A stretch of DNA of 64,000 nucleotides, taken from positions 15,724-79,723 of the forward strand of contig DCHC01000036.1 of the NCBI GenBank assembly GCA_002314755.1, read 5' to 3'. Shown here piece by piece: positions 1-9,495 of the stretch (position 1 is its first letter; every line of letters starts with the position of its first letter). The notes under the pieces were generated by a model. The model saw only the letters and a list, made by a program, of their open reading frames with translations. It was not told the DNA's origin and searched no databases. The stretch comes from Faecalibacterium sp. UBA1762 (GTDB lineage Bacteria; Bacillota; Clostridia; Oscillospirales; Ruminococcaceae). The position numbers and the translations under genes are program-made.

Positions 1-397
1 AAAGAAAGGAGAAAGGTTTCTAAGGGTTAACTGTCCCAATCGAAAAAATCTATCTGCACTCTATCGGGCAAACCGACAGAAGAAAACAGTGGTCCGGACA
101 GGCGGAGGCACGCCGGCAGGAATACACCTGCGATTCGGCAGCATCGTTACACTTGCCCGGTAGTTGGCACAGCCCTTTTTGTTTTTCTGTCGCCTGTCGG
201 AGACAGGGCGGCTGTATGGCATGAAAAGGACTGTTTTCATTGGGATAATTGCCTCATCTGTAGGATGCGGCTCCCTTTGACAGTTCTTATTATAGCGGAT
301 GATTATAAAAAGAATATGGGTAGAGGGTGAAAGATGCGTTAATTTCATTTGAAAGGAATATGAACGGAGCAGCTTTTTTGGGGTATTTTTTCTTTTG
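1..397. other. no gene recognised at window start
   Basis: No convincing coding region is seen here. The longest open frame lies on the minus strand (61-348), has no ribosome site and no recognisable domain, and is rich in residues typical of a chance frame. A short inverted repeat (GCCTGTC/GACAGG) sits near 195-210 but carries no T-tract, so it is not called a terminator. The interval is probably the tail of an intergenic region or leader upstream of spoIIE. Confidence 0.4.
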
Positions 398-502
398 TTG
401 TCGGAATCGGCAGAAGTCTGTCAAAAAAACATCAATTCAGGATATCAAAAGCCATCGGTAAAACACAAGTTGACATTCTTTTTCTTTTTAGAAAGGTATA
501 CT
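398..502 (+). promoter_or_regulatory. spoIIE promoter with Spo0A-type architecture
   Basis: A -35 hexamer TTGACA (470-475) and a -10 hexamer TATACT (497-502) are separated by 21 bp rather than the usual 17. This long spacing is known from the Bacillus subtilis spoIIG and spoIIE promoters, which sigma-A polymerase uses only with phosphorylated Spo0A. Upstream are TGTCAAA (419-425), an exact match to the 0A-box core TGNCRAA, and the looser TTGTCGGAA (398-406). The start codon of spoIIE lies 66 bp downstream of the -10. Spo0A binding is inference; the spacing and boxes are read directly. Confidence 0.65.
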
Positions 503-567
503 GACCGTAAGGGCGGCAGGCAACCTGTCTGCGGCCGGAAAATCCGAGAAAAAGGAAAGTGAATACA

Positions 568-3048
568 ATGGGACGAACAATGACCGCTGCAAAGCGGGGA
601 ATACAGAAACTTAAAAGAAGAATAGCTTCCGTATGGCCCCAAAAGAAACAGATAAAGAAGAATCTCCGGAAATTTTGGCGTAACCGCGGGGAAAAGCTGT
701 TGCTAATTGTTATCTGGCTGGTATGTGGAATCGCGGCAGGCGCGACGGTACTGCCCGGCAAACTGGCTCCGTTCGGGATCGCACTGTGTATCGGTGTCAC
801 ACAGACCGCACTGATCCCTATAGGCATTGGCGTTGCAACGGGTAGTTTGATTGCGTTTTCCGGTTTGTGGGCGGTGCGTCAGACCCTGGCAGTCGGCTTA
901 ATATGTGTGATTCGTATTCTACTGGGAAAACAGTGCACAACCTGGGCGGGTATTGTCGGTGTGGTATTTTCCGGAATTCTATCGCAGCTGATGGCGGCCA
1001 TGGGCGAGACCCAGGCGGGCCCGCTTTTTTGGGTGGCTCAGGGGTGCCTTGCTCTGGGCCTGGGGTGGTTTTTGCAGCAGGCAAATGCCTGCTGTCAGCT
1101 GGGGGAACTGTTTGGCTTGCAGCCGGAGCAGTCGGAATGCACCCCGCCGGAGTCACTGTGGGGAAAGGGGGTGTCCGGCCTGCCGGATCCGCTGATTGTG
1201 CTTTGCCTGCTTTCAGTATGGTTTACTGTGTGCTGCGTTGCAACTTCTGTTCCGGCGTTGGTATTCGGCAGGCTGCGCAGCGGGTCAGAACATGCGGCAA
1301 CCTCGGCTTACGGAGTTTCGGTTTTTGTAGGTATACAGGGGTTTGCTTCGTTGGTTCTTGGCACTTTTCACCGAGAGGAGCTATTGGGCATTTTATGGGC
1401 GGCGGGCATCCTGTCGGCGGTGACTGTAGGTAAAGGGTTATCGGTTCTGCCGGTGGTATTGTTGGCCTCATGGATTGCGACCCATCTGCCCTTGCAGCGG
1501 TTGGGTCAGGGAATAGTTTATTTTGCGGTGGGACTGTTGTCTTTTTTTGCGGTGGAGACTCCGGCGGAATTCGGACGAATCACATTGGCAAATGTCCTGG
1601 TGTTGAGCGTTTTTTGGAGTATAAGAACCCGGCAACTAATTCGGTGGGAGGATATTTTACTGCGACCCATGTGGATGACACAAACCAGGTTACAGCAGGA
1701 CTCCCTTGACGGGCTGCAGCTATTGGCAGGCAGTCTGCAGGCGGTAGCAGCAGGCCTACAATATGCGGACAGAGGGACACAGGTAAGACAGAAAAGCCTG
1801 CCTGATCCGGTGGAGGAGGCCTGTGAACAGATTTGCGGTGGCTGTGTACAAAAGGCTGCCTGCTGGGGAAAACAGTATGATGAGACAATAGACGCTATGC
1901 AGTTCTGCCTGGATAGATGGCGAGAAAACTATCGGTTCGAATTTCCGGAATGGTTTTGCTGCACCAAAAAGGAAGCCCTGCGAACGGCGTTGCTGCGTGC
2001 AGAAAATATGAGGGTGCTGCGCAGGGCAGGGCAGATGGAAAACGGTCTGTTGTGCAACGCCGTCAGCAAACAGTATGCCGCCCTGGCGGAGGGCCTTGCG
2101 CAGTTCGGCAGAGAATGGCAGCCGGCAAAGCCGAATCCTGCACTGGAAAGCCGGGTCTGGGCAATGTGTGTTGGGTTAAAGCTTCCGGTCAGATCTGTGG
2201 AAGGATGGAGGCAGTCGGACGGCAGCCCGGAAATCACATTGCAGCTGAAAAAGGTCCGGATGGGCAAAGACCTGCCCGAGGCGTTGTGTCGCCAGCTTAG
2301 TCTGGTGTGCGGCTGTGAAATCGCCTGTCAGGTCAGACAACATAACGGACTTCCCTTATTGCGATTTGTGTCGGAACCGCCCTATTACTGCAGGGTGGGC
2401 TGGGCACAAAAAGCTTTGCAGGAGGTGTGCGGTGACGTGGTAGAGCAATTGACCGGGGAAAAACAGGATACGCTGCTGTTGTGTGACGGTATGGGAACCG
2501 GCAGCAGAGCGGCAACCGATGCAAGGACGACGGCGCTGTTTATCATCCGGCTTCTGCGGGCAGGTTTTTCGGCAGATGTGGCGGCGCGTATGGCGGAGGG
2601 AGTGTTTCTTGCAGGAAATCCCGGTGAACGGGGCAGCACCCTGGATGCGGTGACCCTGCACAGGACTACCGGGCAGGCTGCTTTATACAAGGCAGGGGGA
2701 TGCCCCAGCTTTTTGGTGCGTAGGGGCAGGGTACAGCAGCTGGGCTGTGGGGGAACCGGTCTGCCGCTGGGGGGCGGTACGCCTTTGCATGCTGGTGAGC
2801 TGACGGTACAGCTGCAGCCGGGAGACTGGCTATTTATGGTTACCGACGGCGTGATCAATTCCGGCACCCGGCGTCTGAACGCGGTGTTGACCAGACTTTC
2901 CGCCATGCTTCCGTCGGATGCCGACCCGCGGAAGACGGCTGAGGGATTGCTGCCCCTGGTGACACAGGATACCCCGGAGGATGACTGCACCCTTGTTGCA
3001 ATAAAGATATGCTGCCGCCGTTCAGAGCAAAAGGCGGCTGCAGAATGA
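568..3048 (+). CDS. spoIIE: stage II sporulation protein E (SpoIIE), PP2C-type phosphatase
   Basis: SpoIIE is the membrane-bound serine phosphatase that dephosphorylates SpoIIAA and so activates sigma-F in the forespore; it also helps polar septation. The 826-residue product has a basic N-terminus (residues 1-40), a block of about ten hydrophobic segments (roughly 45-330), a central regulatory region containing a cysteine cluster (CEQICGGCVQKAACW), and a C-terminal PP2C domain with CDGMGTGSRA, NPGERGSTLDAV, AGGCPSFL and the metal-binding VTDGV and DDCT motifs. The ATG at 568 follows AAAGGAAAG at a good distance; a GTG at 559 overlaps that ribosome site and is less likely. Length matches the family. 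The gene stands alone between its own promoter and terminator. Confidence 0.95.
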   Translation: MGRTMTAAKRGIQKLKRRIASVWPQKKQIKKNLRKFWRNRGEKLLLIVIWLVCGIAAGATVLPGKLAPFGIALCIGVTQTALIPIGIGVATGSLIAFSGLWAVRQTLAVGLICVIRILLGKQCTTWAGIVGVVFSGILSQLMAAMGETQAGPLFWVAQGCLALGLGWFLQQANACCQLGELFGLQPEQSECTPPESLWGKGVSGLPDPLIVLCLLSVWFTVCCVATSVPALVFGRLRSGSEHAATSAYGVSVFVGIQGFASLVLGTFHREELLGILWAAGILSAVTVGKGLSVLPVVLLASWIATHLPLQRLGQGIVYFAVGLLSFFAVETPAEFGRITLANVLVLSVFWSIRTRQLIRWEDILLRPMWMTQTRLQQDSLDGLQLLAGSLQAVAAGLQYADRGTQVRQKSLPDPVEEACEQICGGCVQKAACWGKQYDETIDAMQFCLDRWRENYRFEFPEWFCCTKKEALRTALLRAENMRVLRRAGQMENGLLCNAVSKQYAALAEGLAQFGREWQPAKPNPALESRVWAMCVGLKLPVRSVEGWRQSDGSPEITLQLKKVRMGKDLPEALCRQLSLVCGCEIACQVRQHNGLPLLRFVSEPPYYCRVGWAQKALQEVCGDVVEQLTGEKQDTLLLCDGMGTGSRAATDARTTALFIIRLLRAGFSADVAARMAEGVFLAGNPGERGSTLDAVTLHRTTGQAALYKAGGCPSFLVRRGRVQQLGCGGTGLPLGGGTPLHAGELTVQLQPGDWLFMVTDGVINSGTRRLNAVLTRLSAMLPSDADPRKTAEGLLPLVTQDTPEDDCTLVAIKICCRRSEQKAAAE

Positions 3049-3087
3049 ATCAGAACCGACAATAATCGGATAGGATTTTTCAATCTT

Positions 3088-3138
3088 CAAAGCTCTTTTT
3101 ATGAACCGGTACAGGCAAAAAAGGAGCTTTGTTTTTTT
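3088..3138 (+). terminator. terminator after spoIIE
   Basis: CAAAGCTC (3088-3095) pairs with GAGCTTTG (3124-3131), extended by a T-run facing an A-run inside the loop arms, and is followed by seven T residues (3132-3138). This is a standard Rho-independent terminator separating spoIIE from the rhamnose genes. Confidence 0.75.
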
Positions 3139-3172
3139 GTATATGAAATTTGGGGAAAAAGCAAAATAGTGC

Positions 3173-3201
3173 TTGCAAAAGACGGAGATTTTCGGTAATA
3201 T
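3173..3201 (+). promoter_or_regulatory. promoter of the rhamnose operon
   Basis: TTGCAA (3173-3178), a 17-bp spacer and TAATAT (3196-3201) form a sigma-A-type promoter about 95 bp ahead of rhaB. No clear operator palindrome was recognised in the leader, and no regulator gene is adjacent. Confidence 0.6.
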
Positions 3202-3296
3202 ATTAGTGTATAAAATGCCGTGGTATGCCGTATGGAAATACCCAGGCATAAAAGCAGAGAAAAGGCGGTTTGCCTTTTTGAAAGGAGACTGAAACA

Positions 3297-4697
3297 ATGA
3301 ATTACTATTTGGCAGTAGACATCGGTGCTTCCAGCGGCCGCCACATCTTAAGCCATGTGGAAGACGGCAAGATGATCCTGGAAGAGGTCTACCGTTTTGA
3401 AAACGGTATTGCTGAGAAGAACGGCCATTCCTGCTGGGATCTGGAGCATCTGTACCAGAGCATTCTGGACGGTCTGAAGGCCTGTAAGGATCTGGGCAAA
3501 GCGCCTGTCAGCATGGGCATTGATACCTGGGGTGTGGACTTTGTGCTACTGGATGAGGCGGGCAAGGTCATCGGCGATACCGTCGCATACCGTGACGCCC
3601 GTACCAACGGCATGGATAAGGAAGTGGAGAAGACTCTGTCTTTTGAGGCTCTGTACGCCCGTGCAGGTATCCAGAAGGCTGCTTTCAACACCATTTACCA
3701 GTTTGCTGCACTGAAAAAAGAGCATCCCGAGTATTTGGAGAAGGCAAAACGTTTCTTAATGATTCCCGAGTATTTCAACTACCGTCTGACTGGTAACGCC
3801 ATGAACGAGTACACCAACGCTTCCACCTCTTCTTTGCTGGATGCCCGCGCAAAGACCTGGGATAAGGAGCTGCTCAGGACGCTGGGGATTCCCACCGAGA
3901 TTTTCGGCGAGTGCAAGATGCCCGGTACCGAGGTGGGCGATCTGACCAAGGAAGTGCAGGAGTATGTAGGTTTCAACTGCAAGGTGTTGCTGCCCGCAAC
4001 CCATGATACCGGTTCTGCCTATCTGGCTGTTCCCGCTCGCGACGATAAGGCTGTCTATATCTCCAGCGGTACCTGGTCTTTGCTGGGTGTGGAGAATATG
4101 GAGCCCATTACCACCCCTGAGAGCTGCGCTGCCAACTTTACCAACGAGGGCGGCTACAACTACCGCTTCCGTTTCCTGCGTAACATTATGGGCCTGTGGA
4201 TGATCCAGTCCATTCGCCGCAATCTGGATAAGAAGTATTCCTTTGCCGAGCTGGAGCAGTTTGCAAAAGAGGCAAGTGACTTCACCAGTATTGTGGATGT
4301 GAATGATGACTGCTTCCTGAACCCGATCAACATGATTGACGCGGTGAAGGAGTACTGCCGTAAGTCCGGTCAGGCTGTGCCTGAGACTGTTGGTCAGGTC
4401 ATGCAGTGTGTTTACATTTCTCTGGCCGACTGCTACGCCAAGTCCATCCAGGGCTTGGAGAAGATCACCGGCAAAAAGTACACCAGCATCAACATCGTTG
4501 GCGGCGGCAGCAAGGATGGCTATCTGAACATGCTGACTGCCAAGGCATCCGGTCTGACCGTATTTGCAGGCCCCACCGAGGGTACCGCACTGGGCAATCT
4601 GATGGTTCAGATGATGGCCTTCGGCGAGTACACCGACCTGGCTGCTGCCCGTGAGGCAATCAAGGTCAGCTTTGAAATCAAAGAAATCCGTGCGTAA
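3297..4697 (+). CDS. rhaB: rhamnulokinase
   Basis: Phosphorylates L-rhamnulose to L-rhamnulose 1-phosphate with ATP in the cytoplasm. The 466-residue protein is a FGGY-type sugar kinase: the N-terminal phosphate-binding loop reads DIGASSGRH (about residues 7-15), followed by MGIDTWGVDFVLLD, and the C-terminal domain has HDTGSAYLAVPA, SSGTWSLLG and the adenosine-site motif NIVGGGSKDGYLN. A strong AAAGGAG precedes the ATG. It is followed after 55 bp by rhaA with no terminator between, so the two are co-transcribed. Codon choice is strongly biased, as expected of a highly expressed catabolic gene. Length is slightly below the enterobacterial enzyme but normal for Firmicutes. Confidence 0.92.
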   Translation: MNYYLAVDIGASSGRHILSHVEDGKMILEEVYRFENGIAEKNGHSCWDLEHLYQSILDGLKACKDLGKAPVSMGIDTWGVDFVLLDEAGKVIGDTVAYRDARTNGMDKEVEKTLSFEALYARAGIQKAAFNTIYQFAALKKEHPEYLEKAKRFLMIPEYFNYRLTGNAMNEYTNASTSSLLDARAKTWDKELLRTLGIPTEIFGECKMPGTEVGDLTKEVQEYVGFNCKVLLPATHDTGSAYLAVPARDDKAVYISSGTWSLLGVENMEPITTPESCAANFTNEGGYNYRFRFLRNIMGLWMIQSIRRNLDKKYSFAELEQFAKEASDFTSIVDVNDDCFLNPINMIDAVKEYCRKSGQAVPETVGQVMQCVYISLADCYAKSIQGLEKITGKKYTSINIVGGGSKDGYLNMLTAKASGLTVFAGPTEGTALGNLMVQMMAFGEYTDLAAAREAIKVSFEIKEIRA

Positions 4698-4752
4698 TCG
4701 CCGGTTTTCTGTATAAAACCTTTTAAAATATACAAAAAGGAGAATTTCTACT

Positions 4753-6006
4753 ATGGATCGTTTTGAATCTGCAAAAGCCCGCTACGCTAAGCTGGGCGTA
4801 GACGTTGACGCTGCTCTGGCTGCCGTGGCTAACAAGCCCATAGGCATCCATTGCTGGCAGGGTGATGATATCGTTGGCTTTGAGACCCAGGTTGCCGGTG
4901 CAGGCAACGGCTTGATGGTCACCGGTAACTATCCCGGCCGCGCACGTAACTTTGAAGAGCTGAAGGCCGACTTCAAAAAGGCTGCCAGCTTGATCCCCGG
5001 CAAAAAGCGCATTGCGCTGCATGCCTGCTACGCTGTCTTCAATGAGGAGAACGGCGGCTGGGTCGACCGTGACAAGCTGGAGTACAAGCACTTCGAGCCG
5101 TGGGTTAAGTTTGCAAAAGAGAACGGCTTTGGCATTGATTTCAACCCCACCATCTTCAGCCATGCTATGATGAAGGACGGCCTGAGCCTGTCCAGCCCCG
5201 ATGACAAGGTTCGTGAGTTCTGGGTCAACCATGCAATCGCCTGCCGTAAGATCGCTCATGAGATCGGTCTGGCACTGAACGACACCGTTGTTGACAATGT
5301 GTGGATTCCCGACGGCTTTAAGGATATTCCTGCCGACCGTATGGGCCCCCGTATGCGTCTGAAGGACAGTCTGGATAAGATCTTTGCTGTTCACTACGAC
5401 AACGTGATCGATACCGTCGAGAGCAAGGTCTTTGCTGTCGGCGTTGAGAGCTACACCGTCGGTTCCAACGAGTTCTACATGAGCTACGCTGCTTCTCATC
5501 CCGGTGTTTACAACCTGCTGGACAACGGTCACTATCATCCCACCGAGGTTGTCTCTGATAAGATCCCCGCTCTGCTGTGCTTCTTTGACAAGATCCCCCT
5601 GCATGTCACCCGTGGCGTCCGTTGGGACTCTGACCATGTCGTTCTGTTTGAGGACGAGCTGAAGGAGACCATGAAGGAGATCGTCCGCAATGACGCAATG
5701 GACAAGGTTCTGATCGGTCTGGACTTCTTTGATGCCTCCATCAACCGTATCGCTGCCTGGACCATCGGCGCTCGCAGCACCGAGAAGGCTCTGCTATTCG
5801 CTCTGCTGCAGCCCAATGCCCGTCTGAAGGCTCTGCAGGATGAGGCCAACTTCACCGAGAAGATGATGGTCATGGAAGAAGCCAAAACCATGCCTTTCTA
5901 TGATGTCTGGGAGAAGTACTGCGAGATGCAGGGCGTCCCCGCTGACGATGAAGAGTGGTTTGCTGAGATCAAGAAGTACGAGAAGGAAGTACTGATGGCT
6001 CGCTGA
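4753..6006 (+). CDS. rhaA: L-rhamnose isomerase
   Basis: Interconverts L-rhamnose and L-rhamnulose, a metal-dependent TIM-barrel reaction and the first step of the pathway. The 417-residue protein shows family landmarks: GIHCWQGDDIVGFE near residue 33, NPTIFSHAM and GLSLSSPDDKVREFW for the active-site region, GVESYTVGSNEFYMSYA, and NGHYHPTE followed by VRWDSDHV, which carry metal and substrate ligands. AAAAGGAG precedes the ATG. Second gene of the rhaBA unit and followed directly by a terminator. The aldolase RhaD and a rhamnose transporter are not in the window, so the pathway must be completed elsewhere. Confidence 0.95.
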   Translation: MDRFESAKARYAKLGVDVDAALAAVANKPIGIHCWQGDDIVGFETQVAGAGNGLMVTGNYPGRARNFEELKADFKKAASLIPGKKRIALHACYAVFNEENGGWVDRDKLEYKHFEPWVKFAKENGFGIDFNPTIFSHAMMKDGLSLSSPDDKVREFWVNHAIACRKIAHEIGLALNDTVVDNVWIPDGFKDIPADRMGPRMRLKDSLDKIFAVHYDNVIDTVESKVFAVGVESYTVGSNEFYMSYAASHPGVYNLLDNGHYHPTEVVSDKIPALLCFFDKIPLHVTRGVRWDSDHVVLFEDELKETMKEIVRNDAMDKVLIGLDFFDASINRIAAWTIGARSTEKALLFALLQPNARLKALQDEANFTEKMMVMEEAKTMPFYDVWEKYCEMQGVPADDEEWFAEIKKYEKEVLMAR

Positions 6007-6054
6007 TTCGCCGAAACACCTTTGTGGATTGCTTGAAATAACTGCCGAAAGCAG

Positions 6055-6090
6055 GGGTGCCGCACCTATTTTGGTGCGGCACCCTTTTTT
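6055..6090 (+). terminator. terminator after rhaA
   Basis: A perfect 12-bp stem (GGGTGCCGCACC, 6055-6066, with its complement at 6073-6084) and a TATTTT loop are followed by six T residues. Very strong Rho-independent terminator. Confidence 0.9.
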
Positions 6091-6191
6091 ACGTTGCTGC
6101 ATAGGATGATGCAGGGAAAAAGCTCTGCCGATAGCCAGAGACAGAAGACAAGTGGGGTGTTTTCCCGTATATAACAAGAGGAGTGATGCAT

Positions 6192-8915
6192 ATGCCGACG
6201 GGTTGGATACGGGTACAGGCAGTCAGCGGAGGAATACTGTCGGTGCCAGGGGTGGATGTCGAGCTTCGCGATGGGCAAAACCAGCTGATTGCAGCTTTCG
6301 CAACGGATGAGAATGGAGACTCCGCCCCGGTTCGGGTGGAAACGCCACCCAGGGAACTATCCTTGCAGGAGCAAAATCAGCAGCTCCCCTACAGCGAGTA
6401 CAATGTATACGCTCGGGCAGAGGGGTATCTGCCGGTAGAGATACTGGGTGTGCAGGCCTTTGAAGGGCAGACTGGTTTGACCGTATTACAGATGGAGCCT
6501 ACCGATTTGTTGGGAACGCCTCAGGCTCAGCCTCAGCAGGTAAATATCCCGGAGCATCATCTGATTGACCCCATCGGTCAGCCGGCCTCGGTGGCGCCCA
6601 CGGAGGAGTGTCCCGGCAGAATACTGAACCAGGTGGTGATACCGGAGTATATCACCGTCCATCTGGGTGCGCCGACCGAGTACGCGCAGAATGTGACAGT
6701 CACCTTTAAAAATTATATTAAGAATGTGGCAAGCAGTGAAATCTACCCTACCTGGCCCGAACAGGCGCTGCGGGCAAATATTATCTGTCAGATCAGCCTT
6801 GCACTGAACCGTATCTACACGGAGTGGTATCTGAGCAAGGGGTATAGCTACCAGATTACGAACTCCACCTCGTATGACCAGTATTTTGTCTATGGCAGAA
6901 ATATTTTTGAAAATATATCCAATCTGGTGGACGAGTTGTTTTCAACTTACGCCCGAAAATCCGGTTCGGTCAACCCATTTTATACGGAATACTGTGACGG
7001 AAACACGGTGTGGTGTGCCGGTTTGAAGCAGTGGGGTACGGTCAGTCTGGCAAATCAGGGGTATTCTGCCCTCCAAATATTGCGATATTATTACGGCAAT
7101 GAGATCGAGCTGGTACGCAGCACGAATATTGCGGCAATTCCCCAAAGCTACCCGGGCAGTTCACTCTCCATTGGCAGTACCGGTCAGGCGGTGCGTACCA
7201 TACAGCGGCAGCTGAACCGGATCGCACAAAACTACCCCTCCTTCGGCACATTGACGGTGGACGGGGTGTATGGCAGTGAAACCGCCAATGTCGTGCGCAA
7301 TTTTCAGGGTCAGTTCAGCGTCAACCGAGACGGGATTGTAGGGTATAACACCTGGTATGCCATCAATTATGTCTATGTAGCGGTCAAGCGTTTGGCAGAG
7401 CTTTCCGGGGAGGGTGAAGCCCCAAATCAGGACCCGGTAAGCAATTCCACCGGCAGCTGGCCGGGGAATATTCTTTCCATCGGCAGTACTGGCAACGCTG
7501 TCAGCCGGGTACAGTATTGGTTGGATACCGTGCGAGGCTATATCAGCGGACTGCCGCTGCTGGCGGTGGATGGCATCTACGGCAGCAATACGGCTGCAGC
7601 AGTCCGCGTTTTTCAAACCTGGGCGGGTCTGACTGCGGACGGCGTGGTGGGACAAGCTACCTGGAACGCCCTGTACCGGGAATTTTCCTCCGTCATTTTG
7701 GAAGAGGACACCGAGCTTGGCTATGTCACCCAATATCCTGGAACGGTACTGCGGGTGGGAAGCAGCGGACAGGCCGTACGCAGCGTGCAGTTTTGGCTGC
7801 GGATCATCAGTGGTCGATATGATATCCCCACGGTGGCGGTGGACGGCAAGTACGGCACAGCTACTGCCACGGCGGTGCAGGTGTTTCAATCTCTGTTCGG
7901 TCTTTCGGCAGACGGCGCGGTAGGTAGTATCACCTGGAACAAGCTGCGCCAGATTTTTGTGACGGTGGCTCTGTCGCTGGTACAGGGGGCAAGCTATCCG
8001 GGTACCTATCCCGGTTATGCGCTGCGCCGGGGCAGTACGGGCACTGCCGTGCGGGAGATGCAGTATTATCTGTATGTGCTCTCGCTATACTATCCGTCTA
8101 TCCCGCCCGTCAGCTACGACGGCATTTTTGGCGCGGCGACCCAGCAGGCAGTGATCGCTTTTCAGACGCTGATTGGCCTGATAGCCGACGGGGTGGTAGG
8201 TTCAGCCACCTGGAGCGCCTTGTATGCAGCATATGTGCGCATTATCACCGTAGAGGGCGCCTCCCGCAGCGGAGACAGCCCTGCTTTGACAGGAGAGCTG
8301 GAAGAGCAGAAGGAGGGCGAGGATGTGCTGCGGCTGCAGGAGTCGCTGCAGTTTATCAGTCAGTTTTATCAGACGGTGCAAAATCCCATCTCTCCCGAAG
8401 AGGTGTGGGTACAGCCGGTGATTCCGGAGCCGAACGATGCTTATGACATTCCGGGGGAATACGGGGAATATACGGCCAATGCGGTGGCAAGCTTTCAGGC
8501 AACCTTTGGTCTGCCGGTGACCGGTCGGTTGGACGAGCAGACCCGAAAAGCGGTTATGGCCATTTTTGACGCTGCAAATGCGGAGGATATTTATGGAGAG
8601 CAGGACACGGTGATTGCCGGGGAGTATCCCGGAGTGGTGCTGGGCAAAGGCGCACACGGACCGCTGGTAAGCAATTTGCAGCAGCAGACAAACCGGACGG
8701 CGGCAGAGCTTTGCGGAGTCTCGTATGCTGCGCAGGACGGAGTATTCCGGCTGCAGACGGAACACACGGTAAAGCAGGTACAGGATAGCAGTGGTCTGCC
8801 AGTCAGCGGCGCGGTCACCCGGGATACCTGGGCGGTTCTGCAGCACTGTGCGAACCATGCGGAAACACAAAACTGCTCTGCCTGTTGCGTCCCGGCAGAA
8901 AAAGAGCGCAAGTAG
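6192..8915 (+). CDS. SpoIID/LytB-like protein with six peptidoglycan-binding repeats
   Basis: Probable spore or wall peptidoglycan-binding/remodelling protein, 907 residues. The N-terminal 110 residues are a small beta-rich domain of unknown role. Residues about 155-315 resemble the SpoIID/LytB domain: YIKNVASSEIYPTWPEQALR has the conserved glutamate and Trp-Pro of lytic transglycosylase SpoIID, followed by ALNRIYTEW. Then come PG_binding_1-type repeats, each of the form YPG..L..GS.G.AVR..Q..L, D G.YG..T..AV..FQ, DG.VG..TW..L: four clear copies between about residues 320 and 690, and two degenerate ones to the end. There is no signal peptide or membrane segment. GAGGAG (6178-6183) selects the ATG at 6192 over GTG 6183 and ATG 6186. 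Single-gene unit; the enzymatic role is inference. Confidence 0.8.
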   Translation: MPTGWIRVQAVSGGILSVPGVDVELRDGQNQLIAAFATDENGDSAPVRVETPPRELSLQEQNQQLPYSEYNVYARAEGYLPVEILGVQAFEGQTGLTVLQMEPTDLLGTPQAQPQQVNIPEHHLIDPIGQPASVAPTEECPGRILNQVVIPEYITVHLGAPTEYAQNVTVTFKNYIKNVASSEIYPTWPEQALRANIICQISLALNRIYTEWYLSKGYSYQITNSTSYDQYFVYGRNIFENISNLVDELFSTYARKSGSVNPFYTEYCDGNTVWCAGLKQWGTVSLANQGYSALQILRYYYGNEIELVRSTNIAAIPQSYPGSSLSIGSTGQAVRTIQRQLNRIAQNYPSFGTLTVDGVYGSETANVVRNFQGQFSVNRDGIVGYNTWYAINYVYVAVKRLAELSGEGEAPNQDPVSNSTGSWPGNILSIGSTGNAVSRVQYWLDTVRGYISGLPLLAVDGIYGSNTAAAVRVFQTWAGLTADGVVGQATWNALYREFSSVILEEDTELGYVTQYPGTVLRVGSSGQAVRSVQFWLRIISGRYDIPTVAVDGKYGTATATAVQVFQSLFGLSADGAVGSITWNKLRQIFVTVALSLVQGASYPGTYPGYALRRGSTGTAVREMQYYLYVLSLYYPSIPPVSYDGIFGAATQQAVIAFQTLIGLIADGVVGSATWSALYAAYVRIITVEGASRSGDSPALTGELEEQKEGEDVLRLQESLQFISQFYQTVQNPISPEEVWVQPVIPEPNDAYDIPGEYGEYTANAVASFQATFGLPVTGRLDEQTRKAVMAIFDAANAEDIYGEQDTVIAGEYPGVVLGKGAHGPLVSNLQQQTNRTAAELCGVSYAAQDGVFRLQTEHTVKQVQDSSGLPVSGAVTRDTWAVLQHCANHAETQNCSACCVPAEKERK

Positions 8916-8933
8916 ACCGGGAAAGATTTTCCC

Positions 8934-9287
8934 TTAGGTATGACCGGTTAGTCCAAAGCTGACCTGCAGAGCAGTGTCCACCTGTTGCTGCAGCTCAGGG
9001 GCGATGCAGCCGGTACATTCCCGCAGCCGACGTTTATCCAGGGTGCGTACCTGCTCCAGCAGAATCACGCTATCTCTGGTCAGACCGCACTGTCCGCCCT
9101 TGACGGGTATGTGGGTAGGCAGATTAGTCTTATCCTGCTTAGAGGTGATTGCAGCGGCAATGACGGTGGGGCTGTACCGGTTTCCTACATCGTTTTGCAC
9201 GATAAGTACCGGTCGAATCCCGCCCTGCTCGCTGCCTACCACCGGACTGAGGTCGGCATAAAAAACTTCTCCCCGTTTGACATCCAT
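8934..9287 (-). CDS. mazF: MazF/NdoA-family endoribonuclease toxin
   Basis: A PemK/MazF-family toxin cleaves single-stranded mRNA at short sequence motifs. The 117-residue product begins MDVKRGEVFYADLSPVVGSE and continues GGIRPVLIVQND, NRYSPTVIAAAIT and QVRTLDK, all hallmarks of the Firmicutes EndoA group. The frame is open to 9404, but the extra 39 residues are unlike MazF and the internal ATG at 9287 matches the family start. In Bacillus the gene follows an antitoxin (ndoAI) and alr downstream of acpS; here acpS is present but alr and any antitoxin frame are absent, and a terminator separates acpS from mazF. It converges on the 6192-8915 gene. Confidence 0.9.
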   Translation of the reverse strand: MDVKRGEVFYADLSPVVGSEQGGIRPVLIVQNDVGNRYSPTVIAAAITSKQDKTNLPTHIPVKGGQCGLTRDSVILLEQVRTLDKRRLRECTGCIAPELQQQVDTALQVSFGLTGHT

Positions 9288-9420
9288 ACTTTTTCCGTGA
9301 CGGTCAGTCTGGTTTGGGCTGGCCGTTTCCTTTCCGGCAATGCTGCCTGTTTCGTTTAAAAAAAGTATGTGCGGCAGTTGGCGGTAATATGCAGTTTTTT
9401 TCAAATACAGATAAAGTTAC

Positions 9421-9455
9421 AAAAAAAGACCGCCTTTGAGCTTTTTCAAAGGCGG
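9421..9455 (-). terminator. terminator after acpS
   Basis: On the minus strand CCGCCTTTGA and TCAAAGGCGG (9430-9455) form a perfect 10-bp stem followed by a T-tract (9421-9427 read in reverse). It lies between acpS and mazF, so mazF would depend on read-through or its own promoter. Confidence 0.8.
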
Positions 9456-9495
9456 AAGCTTTTTGAAAGAGAGCACAAGAGCAAGCTCCGCCCGA

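Noticed and set aside
61..348. Open frame of 95 codons on the minus strand
   Set aside because: No ribosome site, no recognisable domain and composition typical of chance; no gene called.
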